Source: Eubacterium sp.
GTDB taxonomy: Bacteria > Bacillota > Clostridia > Lachnospirales > Lachnospiraceae
DNA: 64,000 nt
NCBI GenBank assembly: GCA_017433295.1
Contig: JAFRHL010000011.1
Coordinates: forward strand, 61,387 to 125,386
Direction: 5' to 3'
Shown: in pieces, positions 50,649 to 60,269 of the stretch
Layout: each line of letters opens with the position of its first letter
How positions within the stretch are numbered: the first letter of the stretch is position 1
The notes under the pieces: model-generated
What the model was told of the DNA's origin: nothing
The model's input: the letters and a program-made list of their open reading frames with translations, nothing else
The model's database searches: none
Position numbers and translations under genes: made by a program

Positions 50649-50792
50649 TTATTTTTCTGATGCTTCTAGAGCATCTTTTTCTTTCTTCTTCTTCAACAAA
50701 GCTTTTCCGGCAAAGATTCCGGCACCTGCAACAATGACATAGAAAATCAATGTCAGTACATACTGTATGAATGCACCAAAGATTGCAGCCAT
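50649..50792 (-). CDS. 47-residue membrane protein, unknown function
   Basis: A short frame with AAAGGAGGTGG about 7 nt before its ATG. The protein is one hydrophobic helix (IQYVLTLIFYVIVAGAGIFAG is roughly residues 9-29) followed by a Lys-rich tail (KKKKEKD). It lies between the LacI-type sensor (end 50808) and alaS. I do not know the family; single-helix proteins with a basic tail are often small membrane regulators. Confidence 0.75.
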   Translation of the reverse strand: MAAIFGAFIQYVLTLIFYVIVAGAGIFAGKALLKKKKEKDALEASEK

Positions 50793-50807
50793 GAAAAACC
50801 ACCTCCT

Positions 50808-52526
50808 TTATATCAAAGATCTGACAGTGACCGAAAGCTGGTGTGCCACAAGGGAAACCATGGAAATATCGGCAACATTAAGCTCATTGACCATCAGACC
50901 GTATAATCGTTCCCCTGCAAAAAGCGGAGATACCATCATGGTCAGCCTTCTCCCGGCATCCACAAATTCATTAATAAACAGGTTTTCTGTGCTGATAAGC
51001 TGTTCTTTCTCACCCGGAGAGAGGATCCCATCCTTTCCGAAACAGGCGGCGAGAAGCAATGACCCGGGACATTCCCATTTTTGGCCTTTCGGATGATCTT
51101 GTCTTTCCGGAAAGAAATACAGAAAAGACTGTCTGAATCCAATTTTATCAAATCCCTTCAACAGCAGATGATATGGGACCCGGTCATCGTGGGATCCGGT
51201 AAAGATATTGCCCATCTGGTTATTTAGCATACGAAAAACCCTGTCTTCCCTGTCCCTATAGCTGTTGATCATGGTGAGGCCTTTCAGTGATAAGATCCTG
51301 TAATACTCTGCAAACATATCATAGATCTGCTCTTTATCGCTGCCGGTCTTAAGTCCTTCGTTCTGCAGTGTCAAAAGAACTGTAAACAGTTTCTCTGTAC
51401 TGCAGTACTTCAGAATATCAGAATCAACCATATTCCTGAAGGTCCTGTCCACCCGGTTCCGGTTCCTGCCGTTTTTGAAATACTTTGAACAGCTGATGCA
51501 GAATACCTCCAGCAAAGACTTGACCATGGTAATATGCTCATTATCCAAAAAGACACCAAAGAGGTACTTTCTTATGGAATCAATGTATTTCCTGTCTCCG
51601 GATACCATACCATCCACATGGAGGCGGTGTCTGATCTCCTCAATATCAGTTTCCGCACATCCGCAGGAAGCCCGCTGTACAAGATAGGTCTTTACTTCCA
51701 GTTTATTAAGCCTGCCATTGTGGATAAAATCATTTGCCGCCAGGACCGCCTTATAGGTAAGATCAGCAGAACTGGTCTCCACAGTTGTCAGAGGCGGGGT
51801 CATGGAGGGAGTAAAAACATCGTTGTCAAAACCGGCAGCCAGAATATCCTTTCCGGGCACAAGTCCTCTCTTTTCAAATACTTCATATCCCCCGATGGCC
51901 ATAGAGTCATTGGCAAAGACAACAGCATCGATATCTTCATTATCATCAAGCAGTTTTTCAACTGCTGCGTGACTTTTCTCAGTGAAATCACCGTATACGA
52001 TCTGGCTGTCTTCCAGTGGTAATCCTCTGTCAGTAACGTACTTGCGGAATGCGGACAATCGTTCGTCCGCATCCTTATTAGTCTTCGGGCCGCTCACATA
52101 ACCGATCTTCCGGGCTCCATGTTTGACGGTGAGATGATCCAGGATGCTTATGATCCCTGTTTCATTATCAAAAGTAACGGACGGGTATCCCTCAATATCA
52201 GCAAAGAGGGTCACTATGGGAACCCGGGGAAGACTGTCCACGAAGGCCTTCTGAATCTCCTTATCGGCACGTGATCCGATGGTTCCCATTAAAACATATA
52301 AAATATCCACATTACGGGTAGTGGGCAGGTCAAAAACGACATTGTACTGATATTCATACTCGCTGTCAGAAAATCTGCCGTCCGGCTCACCTATATAATG
52401 ACCGGGAAAAATAAACAGATTGGCGTCCAGCGCTTTAGCGGCAAGATCCGCCCCTTTACATGCCTGACTCGTAAAATAGTTATTCGGGTCATCTATAAGT
52501 AAACCTATGTTGAGATATCTGTCCAT
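50808..52526 (-). CDS. LacI-type sensor protein without DNA-binding domain
   Basis: A 572-residue protein. Residues 1-320 are a periplasmic-binding-protein fold of the LacI/GalR type (YLNIGLLIDDPNNYFTSQA at the start, AVVFANDSMAIGGYEVFEKRG, AAGFDND in the ligand-domain hinge), but the N-terminal HTH is absent. Residues 330-572 form a second region resembling GAF-type folds of related sensor proteins that normally end in GGDEF or other output domains; here none follows. ATG 52526 follows GGGAGG by 4 nt; the longer frame to 52589 has no support. Probably a cytoplasmic sensor acting through protein contacts, or an output-less remnant. Confidence 0.8.
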   Translation of the reverse strand: MDRYLNIGLLIDDPNNYFTSQACKGADLAAKALDANLFIFPGHYIGEPDGRFSDSEYEYQYNVVFDLPTTRNVDILYVLMGTIGSRADKEIQKAFVDSLPRVPIVTLFADIEGYPSVTFDNETGIISILDHLTVKHGARKIGYVSGPKTNKDADERLSAFRKYVTDRGLPLEDSQIVYGDFTEKSHAAVEKLLDDNEDIDAVVFANDSMAIGGYEVFEKRGLVPGKDILAAGFDNDVFTPSMTPPLTTVETSSADLTYKAVLAANDFIHNGRLNKLEVKTYLVQRASCGCAETDIEEIRHRLHVDGMVSGDRKYIDSIRKYLFGVFLDNEHITMVKSLLEVFCISCSKYFKNGRNRNRVDRTFRNMVDSDILKYCSTEKLFTVLLTLQNEGLKTGSDKEQIYDMFAEYYRILSLKGLTMINSYRDREDRVFRMLNNQMGNIFTGSHDDRVPYHLLLKGFDKIGFRQSFLYFFPERQDHPKGQKWECPGSLLLAACFGKDGILSPGEKEQLISTENLFINEFVDAGRRLTMMVSPLFAGERLYGLMVNELNVADISMVSLVAHQLSVTVRSLI

Positions 52527-52591
52527 ATTTCCTCCCATCCCGCATATAAATATGTTACAAATTATAACCCCTCTGATATGTATTGTCAAAT

Positions 52592-53401
52592 TCAGTTAAG
52601 GATCGCAAACTCATCCACAGTCCCGAAACGGTACCCTTTCTTTCTCATGGTGGAAATGATCTTTGGAAGAGCCTTTCTGTCAGCGGAAGAGATCACATGG
52701 AGCAGGGGCATCATGCCGCAGAAATGATGTTTTTTAAACTTATTCACAACTGTACTGACTGAAGGCTGGTTATGCTCATCATAATCATACCAGGCAAGGC
52801 TCCACAGCATGGTATTATAGCCGCAGTCCTGCATGACCTTCATGACCCTGACACTGTAGACACCTTCCGGCGGCCTCATATAGGGATCCATGGTATAGCC
52901 GGTTTTCTTTTCCATTGTTTTCCTGCATTGGTTTACTTCTTTTTTCATCCGTGATACAGACAGGGATGTCATCCTTGGGTGGGTACTGGTGTGGTTACCT
53001 ACCAGATGCCCCTCCTCTTTCATACGTTTTACCAGTCCGGCATTCTGCTCGATATAGGGCTTCGTCACAAAAAAGATGGCCTTGATGTTTTCTTTTTTCA
53101 AGGTTTTCAGGATCTTTTTTGTGTTCCCGTTCTCATAGCCGCAGTCAAAGGTCAGGTAGATCACCTTATCCTTCTGCTTGTAAGCCTCAGGACTATAATA
53201 CCAGGTATTATAATTCGAGAGTTTTTTTACCCCCTTTGGTTTTGCACACTCCGGTTTCTTATGATCCCTTCGCAGATTCAGGCCGAATTCTACTTTCCTG
53301 TTTGAATATTTGCTGTAGCTTTTCCCAAGTACTTTTGTTTTCGTACCTATACACAGGATCACCAGCAGACACAGCAGACTAAGGTATCTTCTCTTTTTCA
53401 T
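52592..53401 (-). CDS. PdaA-like polysaccharide deacetylase
   Basis: A 269-residue NodB-domain protein with a signal peptide (KKRRYLSLLCLLVILCIG). Metal-site motifs: TFDCGYENG, HTSTHPRM and RPPEGVYS; the Asp-Cys in place of Asp-Asp is close to the Asp-Asn of Bacillus PdaA. PdaA makes the muramic lactam of spore cortex by removing acetyl from muramic acid. AAAGGAGG lies 5 nt before ATG 53401. It fits the SleL-like enzyme at 20642, which would act on cortex. Confidence 0.85.
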   Translation of the reverse strand: MKKRRYLSLLCLLVILCIGTKTKVLGKSYSKYSNRKVEFGLNLRRDHKKPECAKPKGVKKLSNYNTWYYSPEAYKQKDKVIYLTFDCGYENGNTKKILKTLKKENIKAIFFVTKPYIEQNAGLVKRMKEEGHLVGNHTSTHPRMTSLSVSRMKKEVNQCRKTMEKKTGYTMDPYMRPPEGVYSVRVMKVMQDCGYNTMLWSLAWYDYDEHNQPSVSTVVNKFKKHHFCGMMPLLHVISSADRKALPKIISTMRKKGYRFGTVDEFAILN

Positions 53402-53495
53402 ATAACCTCCTTTTAGACTTTCTTGTTGAGTTGATACATTGTTAACACGCTGATAAGAATATATCATACAATTATTATCAAATATCTAAATATAT

Positions 53496-53523
53496 ATTAT
53501 CGAAATGTAAACAATAGTCAAAT
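53496..53523 (-). promoter_or_regulatory. Promoter of the deacetylase gene
   Basis: On the minus strand TTGACT (53518-53523), 16-bp spacer and TAATAT (53496-53501), about 95 bp before the start codon. Sporulation-sigma control cannot be excluded. Confidence 0.55.
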
Positions 53524-53532
53524 CTTATAATA

Positions 53533-55893
53533 TCAACAGGCAGATAGTTTTTTCAGGAGATAGTCACTCAATCTGGTCAGATATTTCATACATGGTTCCG
53601 CGGCCACAGCAAACAGAACAAACAGCATCATGCATTTCATGGATACATAACTGATTCCAAACCATCCATGAAACAGGTAAGCTGAAACCCCGAATCCTAT
53701 CATGCAGATGATCAATACCGCGATTCTGTATTTTGTCAGAGGCCGGCTGATATAATACAGGATCATAAAGCCCACGATGCCAAGGAGAAAAGTCGCAGCC
53801 ACAGAAACATCTTTTTCTGATACGCCGAACACAGTCCCGAAGATCATCAGGGCGGAAATCAGCACAAAATCTGTTAGAGCAGCGGGCAATGCCTTCAGCA
53901 ATACTTTCTTCATAAAATGTCCGGTAATCCTCCGCTCCCTGGGCTCCATGGCCAGCAGAAAGGCCGGAATGCCGATGTTAAAGCCGGAAATGAGAGAAAC
54001 CTGCTCCGGCTGAAGAGGGTAAGATAAAACAATGACAATGGAAAACAGGGCAAGGAACATGGAAAAGAGATTTTTGCAAAGAAACAGGGTCGATGATCGC
54101 TCAATATTACCGATGACCCTTCTGCCCTCAGCTACGATCTGGGGCATATGGGCAAAATCAGAATCCAGGAGTACGACCTGGGCAGCCTGAACTGCCGCCT
54201 CGGATCCTGATGCCATGGCCACGGAACAGTCCGCTGTTTTCATGGCCATAATATCATTCACACCATCTCCGGTCATAGCCACTGTATGTCCTTTTTTCTG
54301 GAGGGCTTCCACGATCTGTTTTTTCCTGTCCGGGGTGACCCTGGCAAATACCGTATACCGGTCGACGGCTGCTTCGATGTCTGAGATATCCTTAAGGGAA
54401 GACGCATCAACAGCCCTGTCGGCATTCGGGATCCCCGCCTGACCTGCTATATGGGAGACCGTCATCGGATGATCTCCTGATATGACTTTTATGTCAACAT
54501 CCTGGTCCTTGAAATATTGAAAGGTATCTTTAGCGGCCTGCCGGATGGGGTTTTTCAGTAAGATAAAAAGCAGGGGTTCCGTCCGGCATTCCATCAGGCC
54601 GGATTCAAAGACATCTCCCTCCGCCCGGGCCAGTACCAGCAGGCGGAATCCCCGGGAGGAATACCGCTCGATCTGGCCGGCCCATCTCTGGTAGTCTTTA
54701 CGCAAAACGATATCCGGCGCTCCCATGACACAGGTCTCCTCCCCGAACCTGACTGCGGAATACTTATTTTTTGATGTAAAAGGAAGGACCCGGCTGATGT
54801 TCCGTGAAGATACATTACCGGAATCTGCCGGAAACCGTTTTCGCAGGGCTTCCATTGTGGCGTTATCATCCTTCTGGGCAGAAAGATAGTCGGCAAGCAG
54901 CGTTTCCAGCTGATCTTTATTTCTATCCTGTGTATGAATCCCGTTTTCTCTTTCAGGAAGTATGGTATCCTCCACCACCATATCATTTTCTGTTATGGTA
55001 CCGGTCTTATCCACGCAGAGAACATCGACCCGGGCCAGGGCTTCAATACTCTTCATATCGTGCAGCATGACCTTTTTCCTGGCCAGACCGGCTGCGCTTA
55101 CCGCCAGGGTCATGCTTACCAGTACATAGAGGCCTTCCGGGATCATCCCCACCACTGCGGCAACCATGGAGGTCACGTTTTCCGAAAAAGGAACATTGTT
55201 ATGATAGCCCTGAATAAAAAGCAGGATGCCGATGGGTAAAATAGCTATTCCGGCCATAAGCACAAACCGGTTGATACCCCGGACCATTTCGGATTCTTCC
55301 CGGCCGGACATTTCTCTGGCCTGGGCTTCCAGCCTGGACACATAGGAATCGGCCCCCACATGGGTAAGCCTGGCCCTGCATTCTCCGGTAACAACAAAGC
55401 TGCCGGAGAGAAGCTTGTCTCCACGCTTTTTGGAGATCTCATCAGACTCTCCTGTCAGCAAAGATTCGTTGACGGTAACCTCTCCTGCCAGAACTTCCGC
55501 ATCGGCACAGATCTGGTTTCCGGACTTGAAGATCACCACATCCCCTTTGACCAGTTTGTCAGTATAGATCTCCTGTTCCTGGCCGTCACGGATGACCCTG
55601 ATCCTTGAATGGCTTAATATGGAAAGTTCATCCAGTATTTTTTTTGCCCTAAGCTGCTGTACGATCCCGATCAGGGAATTAAAAAAAACAGGGCCCAGAA
55701 ATGTCAGGCTACGGAATGCTCCTGCGGCTATCACCAGAACAGAAAGGACGGCAAAAATGAAGTTAAAATATGTAAGGGTATTTTCTTTTATGATTTCCTT
55801 CACAGTTTTTTGTGAAGTATCCGGCTGCTGGTTTATCTCTCCCCGGGCTTCCGCCAGCAATACCTCTTTTGTTGTTAAACCTGTTTCCCCCAT
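53533..55893 (-). CDS. P-type cation ATPase, CtpE-like
   Basis: A 786-residue P-type ATPase. Actuator domain with TGES (147-150), PEGL (252-255) in M4, the phosphorylated Asp295 in DKTGTIT and GDGVNDIMAMKTAD in the hinge. Ten membrane segments fit. The fourth-helix pattern VVGMIPEGLYVLVSMTLAVS resembles mycobacterial CtpE, a Ca2+-related transporter, rather than metal-type P1B pumps (no N-terminal metal domain, no CPC). Ion is inferred. AAGGAG precedes the ATG. It lies 24 bp after trmO. Confidence 0.88.
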   Translation of the reverse strand: MGETGLTTKEVLLAEARGEINQQPDTSQKTVKEIIKENTLTYFNFIFAVLSVLVIAAGAFRSLTFLGPVFFNSLIGIVQQLRAKKILDELSILSHSRIRVIRDGQEQEIYTDKLVKGDVVIFKSGNQICADAEVLAGEVTVNESLLTGESDEISKKRGDKLLSGSFVVTGECRARLTHVGADSYVSRLEAQAREMSGREESEMVRGINRFVLMAGIAILPIGILLFIQGYHNNVPFSENVTSMVAAVVGMIPEGLYVLVSMTLAVSAAGLARKKVMLHDMKSIEALARVDVLCVDKTGTITENDMVVEDTILPERENGIHTQDRNKDQLETLLADYLSAQKDDNATMEALRKRFPADSGNVSSRNISRVLPFTSKNKYSAVRFGEETCVMGAPDIVLRKDYQRWAGQIERYSSRGFRLLVLARAEGDVFESGLMECRTEPLLFILLKNPIRQAAKDTFQYFKDQDVDIKVISGDHPMTVSHIAGQAGIPNADRAVDASSLKDISDIEAAVDRYTVFARVTPDRKKQIVEALQKKGHTVAMTGDGVNDIMAMKTADCSVAMASGSEAAVQAAQVVLLDSDFAHMPQIVAEGRRVIGNIERSSTLFLCKNLFSMFLALFSIVIVLSYPLQPEQVSLISGFNIGIPAFLLAMEPRERRITGHFMKKVLLKALPAALTDFVLISALMIFGTVFGVSEKDVSVAATFLLGIVGFMILYYISRPLTKYRIAVLIICMIGFGVSAYLFHGWFGISYVSMKCMMLFVLFAVAAEPCMKYLTRLSDYLLKKLSAC

Positions 55894-55917
55894 AAATACT
55901 TCTCCTTATGTGATCAG

Positions 55918-56601
55918 TCAGCGGAAAACAGATATATCTGTAATATACAGATCATTACCGCAAACTTTAAAATGTATTTCATGTCCGGCATATGTCATGC
56001 CGTAAACCCTGTCAGGATCGTCCTGGTAGGAGGGTCTTGGATCCAGCGATAAGACCTCAAGCAGAGCTTTTCTTTTACTCTCGGGAACAGGGTCAAGCTG
56101 TCCGGCTTCGTAATGGATGGAAAGATGCTTGTCTTTCGCCCTGCCGGAATACCCGGAAAGGGCGTCAGGTATGGCGTCCGATGCCGGTATATAGGGCTTA
56201 ATATCATAAATCGGGGTCTGATCCATAAGGTCCGCTCCCACTACCGTAAGTACCGGACCCCGTTCTTTTGTAATCGTGATCCTTTCGAGCTTTACTACAC
56301 TGAGCCCCAGACCGTTGGGACGAAAAGGAGAGCGGGAGGCAAAAACTCCCACCCTCTTGTTTCCGCCCAGCCTGGGAGGTCTTACGGTCGGTGACCAGCC
56401 GGATTTTTCATTTTCCGAAAATCCCCATATCAGCCAGATATGGGAATACCCTTCAAGCTCCCTGATACAGTCCGGACCGGAATAATCCTTCAGAAAGACT
56501 ATCTCAGCTTCGGAGTTCACCAGGCCGCACTGCCTGGGAATGCCGAATTTTCCTGTATAATCAGTATGGATGTGAGCAATGGGCGTAATGGTTTTGTTCA
56601 T
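55918..56601 (-). CDS. trmO: tRNA (t6A37) N6-methyltransferase TrmO
   Basis: A 227-residue TrmO (TsaA/YaeB). PIAHIHTDYTGKFGIPRQCG at the N-terminus, GYSHIWLIWGF, and RSPFRPNGLGLSVVKLE bind SAM; DIKPYIPASDAI follows. The enzyme adds a methyl group to t6A at position 37 of threonine tRNAs. It lies 20 bp after the hydrogenase gene and 24 bp before the ATPase gene. Confidence 0.93.
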   Translation of the reverse strand: MNKTITPIAHIHTDYTGKFGIPRQCGLVNSEAEIVFLKDYSGPDCIRELEGYSHIWLIWGFSENEKSGWSPTVRPPRLGGNKRVGVFASRSPFRPNGLGLSVVKLERITITKERGPVLTVVGADLMDQTPIYDIKPYIPASDAIPDALSGYSGRAKDKHLSIHYEAGQLDPVPESKRKALLEVLSLDPRPSYQDDPDRVYGMTYAGHEIHFKVCGNDLYITDISVFR

Positions 56602-56621
56602 GACCGGATACCTGTGGTTTA

Positions 56622-58160
56622 TTATTCTTCAGTAAAATCAAAGAGGCCTTCTTCAATATCATGAAGCATATCCTGATAGTTGCTTTCGTTGGCATGGCTA
56701 TGGGTAGATACCTTCGCATGCTTGTTTACTGCAGCTGTGGACTTCGGAATGGGCTGTACTGTACCTGCACCGCCGACACAACCGCCGGGACAGGCCATTC
56801 CTTCCAGAAGATACCCATCATACTTGCCCTTTTTGGCCATGAGAAGCATCTTCCGGCAGTTTTCCAGACCTTCCGCATGCTCGACCTTTACTTCCCGGTC
56901 AGGGTATTTGTCCGCTATGACATTAACCACCGCCTGGGCCACACCGCTTGAAACGGCAAAACGCCTGCCGTCTCCACTGGCGCCATGCATGGAGTGGTCT
57001 TCGGGAAGACTCCTAAAATCAACATTTTTTGCTTCAAACATACCCTTGACCTCTTCAAAGGTAAGGACAAAATCAATATCACTGCGGATGGTCCTGCGTC
57101 CGGCCTCCAGCTTTTTGGCTGCGCAGGGTCCGATAAAGGCTACTTTACAGCCGGGATGCAGACGCTTTATGATCCTGCCGGTCAGTACCATGGGTGTCAG
57201 TGCCATGGAAATATTTTCTGCCTGGTCGGGAAAGAGCTTTTTCACCATGGCTGCCCAGGCCGGACAGCAGGAGGTTCCCATATAGGGCTTTTCTGCCGGA
57301 ACCTCACGAATGAAGTCCCCGGCCTCCTCCAGGGTACAAAGGTCTGCTCCGATGGCCACTTCCACCACATCTTCAAATCCCAGTGCCCGGAAAGCCGGTC
57401 TGAGCTTCCTGGGGGTTAAGTCAGGCCCGAACTGGCCGTCCACGGCAGGTGCGATGGCGGCATAAACGGGCACGTCACTCCGGATGGCCTGGATCGTCTG
57501 GAAGATCTGAGCCTTGTCCGCAATGGCCCCAAAGGGACAGTTGGCCAGACACATGCCGCAGCTTACACATTTATCCTGATTAATGTCAGCCCTGCCGAAT
57601 TCATCGGAGCCGATGGCCTTCATGCCGCAGGCCCTGGCACAGGGGCGTTCCAGTCTTATAATAGCCTGATAGGGGCAAATCTGGATACATTTTCCGCATT
57701 TAATACATTTGCTCTGGTCAATGACTGATCTGCCGTTTTTAAAGATTATGGCATCCTTGGGACACACCTCCCGGCAGGGATGGGCCAGGCAGCCCTGGCA
57801 GCCGTCTGTCACTTTCACCACATTGTCCGGACAGGCATGGCAGGCAAACTTGATCACATCGATCAGAGGCGGCTCATAGTACTTTTCAGGTTTGACACAT
57901 TCCTCCGCGCCTGCGGAAACCGGCGCATGCTCCGAGGCCTTTCTTAAATTAAGGCCCATAGCAAGCCGCATCCGCTCTTTCACGATGGCCCGCTCCAGGA
58001 AAACGCTCTCCCGGTAAGTGGATACTTCCCCGGGAATAATCCGATAGGGAATCAGCTCCATTTCGGACAGATCGCCCTCTTTATAATTATATGAAAGTCT
58101 GGCTACTTCTGCATAAACTCTTTTTCTGATGTCGTTGACGGAAGTATATATTCCTCTCAT
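56622..58160 (-). CDS. Monomeric [FeFe] hydrogenase, group B-like
   Basis: A 512-residue protein. Ferredoxin-like domains with several CxxCxxC runs (about 120-215) precede the H-cluster domain, whose motifs are TSCCPAW (296-302), IGPCAAKK (about 343-350) and EGMACPGGCVGG (about 453-464). These three Cys-bearing motifs place it with the [FeFe] hydrogenases; the GPCAAKK form matches group B rather than the MPCxxK form of group A. ATG 58160 follows GGAGG by 8 nt. It probably takes electrons from ferredoxin to make H2, but group B activity is little studied. Confidence 0.88.
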   Translation of the reverse strand: MRGIYTSVNDIRKRVYAEVARLSYNYKEGDLSEMELIPYRIIPGEVSTYRESVFLERAIVKERMRLAMGLNLRKASEHAPVSAGAEECVKPEKYYEPPLIDVIKFACHACPDNVVKVTDGCQGCLAHPCREVCPKDAIIFKNGRSVIDQSKCIKCGKCIQICPYQAIIRLERPCARACGMKAIGSDEFGRADINQDKCVSCGMCLANCPFGAIADKAQIFQTIQAIRSDVPVYAAIAPAVDGQFGPDLTPRKLRPAFRALGFEDVVEVAIGADLCTLEEAGDFIREVPAEKPYMGTSCCPAWAAMVKKLFPDQAENISMALTPMVLTGRIIKRLHPGCKVAFIGPCAAKKLEAGRRTIRSDIDFVLTFEEVKGMFEAKNVDFRSLPEDHSMHGASGDGRRFAVSSGVAQAVVNVIADKYPDREVKVEHAEGLENCRKMLLMAKKGKYDGYLLEGMACPGGCVGGAGTVQPIPKSTAAVNKHAKVSTHSHANESNYQDMLHDIEEGLFDFTEE

Positions 58161-58204
58161 TCTCAATCCCTCCATTGATGTTTTGGTTTAATATTATAGT
58201 AAAG

Positions 58205-58233
58205 ATTTTAACATATTGCCCCGACTGTAACAA
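58205..58233 (-). promoter_or_regulatory. Promoter of the hydrogenase gene
   Basis: On the minus strand TTGTTA (58228-58233), 17-bp spacer and TAAAAT (58205-58210), about 45 bp before the start codon. Confidence 0.6.
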
Positions 58234-58258
58234 GGCTCATTGAGATGCCCCGGCAGTA

Positions 58259-59629
58259 TCACGCCGGTGGACAATCAGACCTGTTCAGATAAGATTTCCT
58301 CAGCATCAGGAAATATATAACGCACATAATGTTCTGTATCAGTGAAGAAGCGGGTGTGGCAAGACTGATCCTGAAGATGGACACCGGCAACATCCTGCTG
58401 AAAAGAATACACAAGGGTACACGTACCCCGAAGGCTCCCACAATTCCCTGGAGTAAAACGAATCTGGTTTTCTGACAGCCATTAAAATACCCGATAAAAC
58501 AGAACAGGAAGGCTGTCTGCAGACAGTCGATCCCATAGCCCTTTAAGTACTCTCCTGATGCCACGCAGACAGCCGCGTCTCTGGAAAATACAGTGCTGAG
58601 CCATGCTCCGTGAAAGAAAGCAAGATAACCCAGGAAGAGACTGCAGACAAATGACAGAGCAATACCGGAAGCCAGGGCTTTTTCTGCCCTGCGCATCTTG
58701 CGTGCTCCGTAGTTTTGGGCCACAAAGGAAGACATGGCCTGGGAAAAAGCGGAGGGCAGCAGCATGATAAAACCGCATAGTTTTTCAGCCACACCGATTC
58801 CGGCAGAGGCGATAACGCCCAGTTTGTTGATAACGGCCATGATCACCAGGAAGCTCATGGAGACCAGCAGGTCCTGAAAAGCAATGGGAAGCCCTAAAAC
58901 CAGGACTCTCCCGACAAGATCACGGTGAAATTTGATATCGGAAGTTTTAAAAGTAAAAGGAACTCCCTTTCTACGAATAATCACAAAGGACAGGAGCACA
59001 CTCAGGCCCTGGGCCATTACTGTGGCAATGGCGGCACCTGACGCCCCCATACCAAATACAGCAACCAGGAGCAGGTCACCCGCCACATTAAAGGCTGCAG
59101 CGATGAGCACGGTGATCAGGGGCATCTTAGAGTCCCCTATTCCCCGGAAGATACTCCCCAGGATATTATAGGCCACAATAAATATTGCCCCACCACAGCA
59201 GATGCGAATGTAATATACTGTCTGCGAAAATGCTTCTGCCGGAGCGTTTAAGGCAGCCGCCACCGGAGCCGCCAGGGGCTGCATGACAATGGCTAAAACT
59301 ATGCCGATGATAGTAAAGATACAGATAGTAGTCCCCACGACCCTTCCACACTCTTCACTTTTCTTCTGGCCGATGAACTGGCCCAGCAGAACCGTTGTTC
59401 CCACTGCCAGGTCAGTGATGATCAGAGTCATGGAATGCATAAGCTGGGAACCGACAGATACGGCAGATACATTGGCGGCGTCGGAAAACTGTCCTACGAT
59501 CAGCAGATCCACCGCACCATACAGGGACTGGATCAGCATGGCAAAGAGTATGGGGAATACAAACCGTATCAGAGGAGACAATATTTTCCCTTCTGTAAAA
59601 TCATTCCTTTTTATATTGTTTTGTGTCAT
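58259..59629 (-). CDS. MATE-family transporter (second copy)
   Basis: A 456-residue protein with 12 hydrophobic segments. LIQSLYGAVDLLIVGQFSDAANVSAVSVG and the DLAVGTTVLLGQFIGQK loop mark the MATE family. It is clearly different from the MATE protein at 26917. It starts 9 bp after the EutP-like gene, so the two are probably co-transcribed. Substrate unknown. Confidence 0.92.
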   Translation of the reverse strand: MTQNNIKRNDFTEGKILSPLIRFVFPILFAMLIQSLYGAVDLLIVGQFSDAANVSAVSVGSQLMHSMTLIITDLAVGTTVLLGQFIGQKKSEECGRVVGTTICIFTIIGIVLAIVMQPLAAPVAAALNAPAEAFSQTVYYIRICCGGAIFIVAYNILGSIFRGIGDSKMPLITVLIAAAFNVAGDLLLVAVFGMGASGAAIATVMAQGLSVLLSFVIIRRKGVPFTFKTSDIKFHRDLVGRVLVLGLPIAFQDLLVSMSFLVIMAVINKLGVIASAGIGVAEKLCGFIMLLPSAFSQAMSSFVAQNYGARKMRRAEKALASGIALSFVCSLFLGYLAFFHGAWLSTVFSRDAAVCVASGEYLKGYGIDCLQTAFLFCFIGYFNGCQKTRFVLLQGIVGAFGVRVPLCILFSRMLPVSIFRISLATPASSLIQNIMCVIYFLMLRKSYLNRSDCPPA

Positions 59630-59638
59630 AAAAATAAA

Positions 59639-60220
59639 CTACTCCAGAAAATAGCTGGGGATGCAGGCCAGATTACCGAAGGTTTCGTCATGGATTTCCC
59701 GCATGATCTTATGAACCGGTTCTTTTTTATGCTTTATCTTCAGAAATTCCACGATTTCATCCACACCCTCCCCTGTATAGGCGCTGACCCGGAAGATCCG
59801 CTTACAGCCGGTGAGCTCCAGCCAGCGGGCTGCCTGCTCCACATCAGCGGCCCAGTGGTCGATCTTGGTAACGATACCGAAGATATCACGGTTGGCATAG
59901 GGTGTGACATTGGGAGGATATAAAGAATATGGCTCGGTGGCGCTGATACAGATACCAACCACATCAGACTCGGAAGTATACAGCGCTATGGCATGGGCCA
60001 GGTCAAGGTTCTCCGCATACTCTCCCGGCATATCGATCAGCACATCATACTGACTGACATACTGGGTCTTATGATAGGTGATCTTTTCGCCCCGGAGTAC
60101 CTGCTTTAATGTGGTCTTTCCACATTCACTTCTTCCTACCAGTACCAGTCTCCTCATATCAATGTCCTGGTTGGTTTCTGTAAGATTACCGTACTCGATA
60201 TTCTCATCATGAACTATCAT
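59639..60220 (-). CDS. EutP/PduV-like P-loop GTPase
   Basis: A 193-residue small GTPase-like protein. GRSECGKTT (29-37) is the P-loop, IDMPGEY takes the place of the DxxG motif, and TKID serves as the NKxD-type guanine motif. It has about 21 extra residues before the domain that normally begins MRRLVLVG; the ATG at 60220 was chosen because GGGGAGG precedes it by 7 nt. EutP/PduV proteins are usually found in ethanolamine or propanediol microcompartment loci; no shell or lyase genes are present here, so this is a stand-alone copy. Confidence 0.85.
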   Translation of the reverse strand: MIVHDENIEYGNLTETNQDIDMRRLVLVGRSECGKTTLKQVLRGEKITYHKTQYVSQYDVLIDMPGEYAENLDLAHAIALYTSESDVVGICISATEPYSLYPPNVTPYANRDIFGIVTKIDHWAADVEQAARWLELTGCKRIFRVSAYTGEGVDEIVEFLKIKHKKEPVHKIMREIHDETFGNLACIPSYFLE

Positions 60221-60269
60221 AAATACACCTCCCCGCATTATCATTGTCTGTATTTAAACCTGTGAAATT

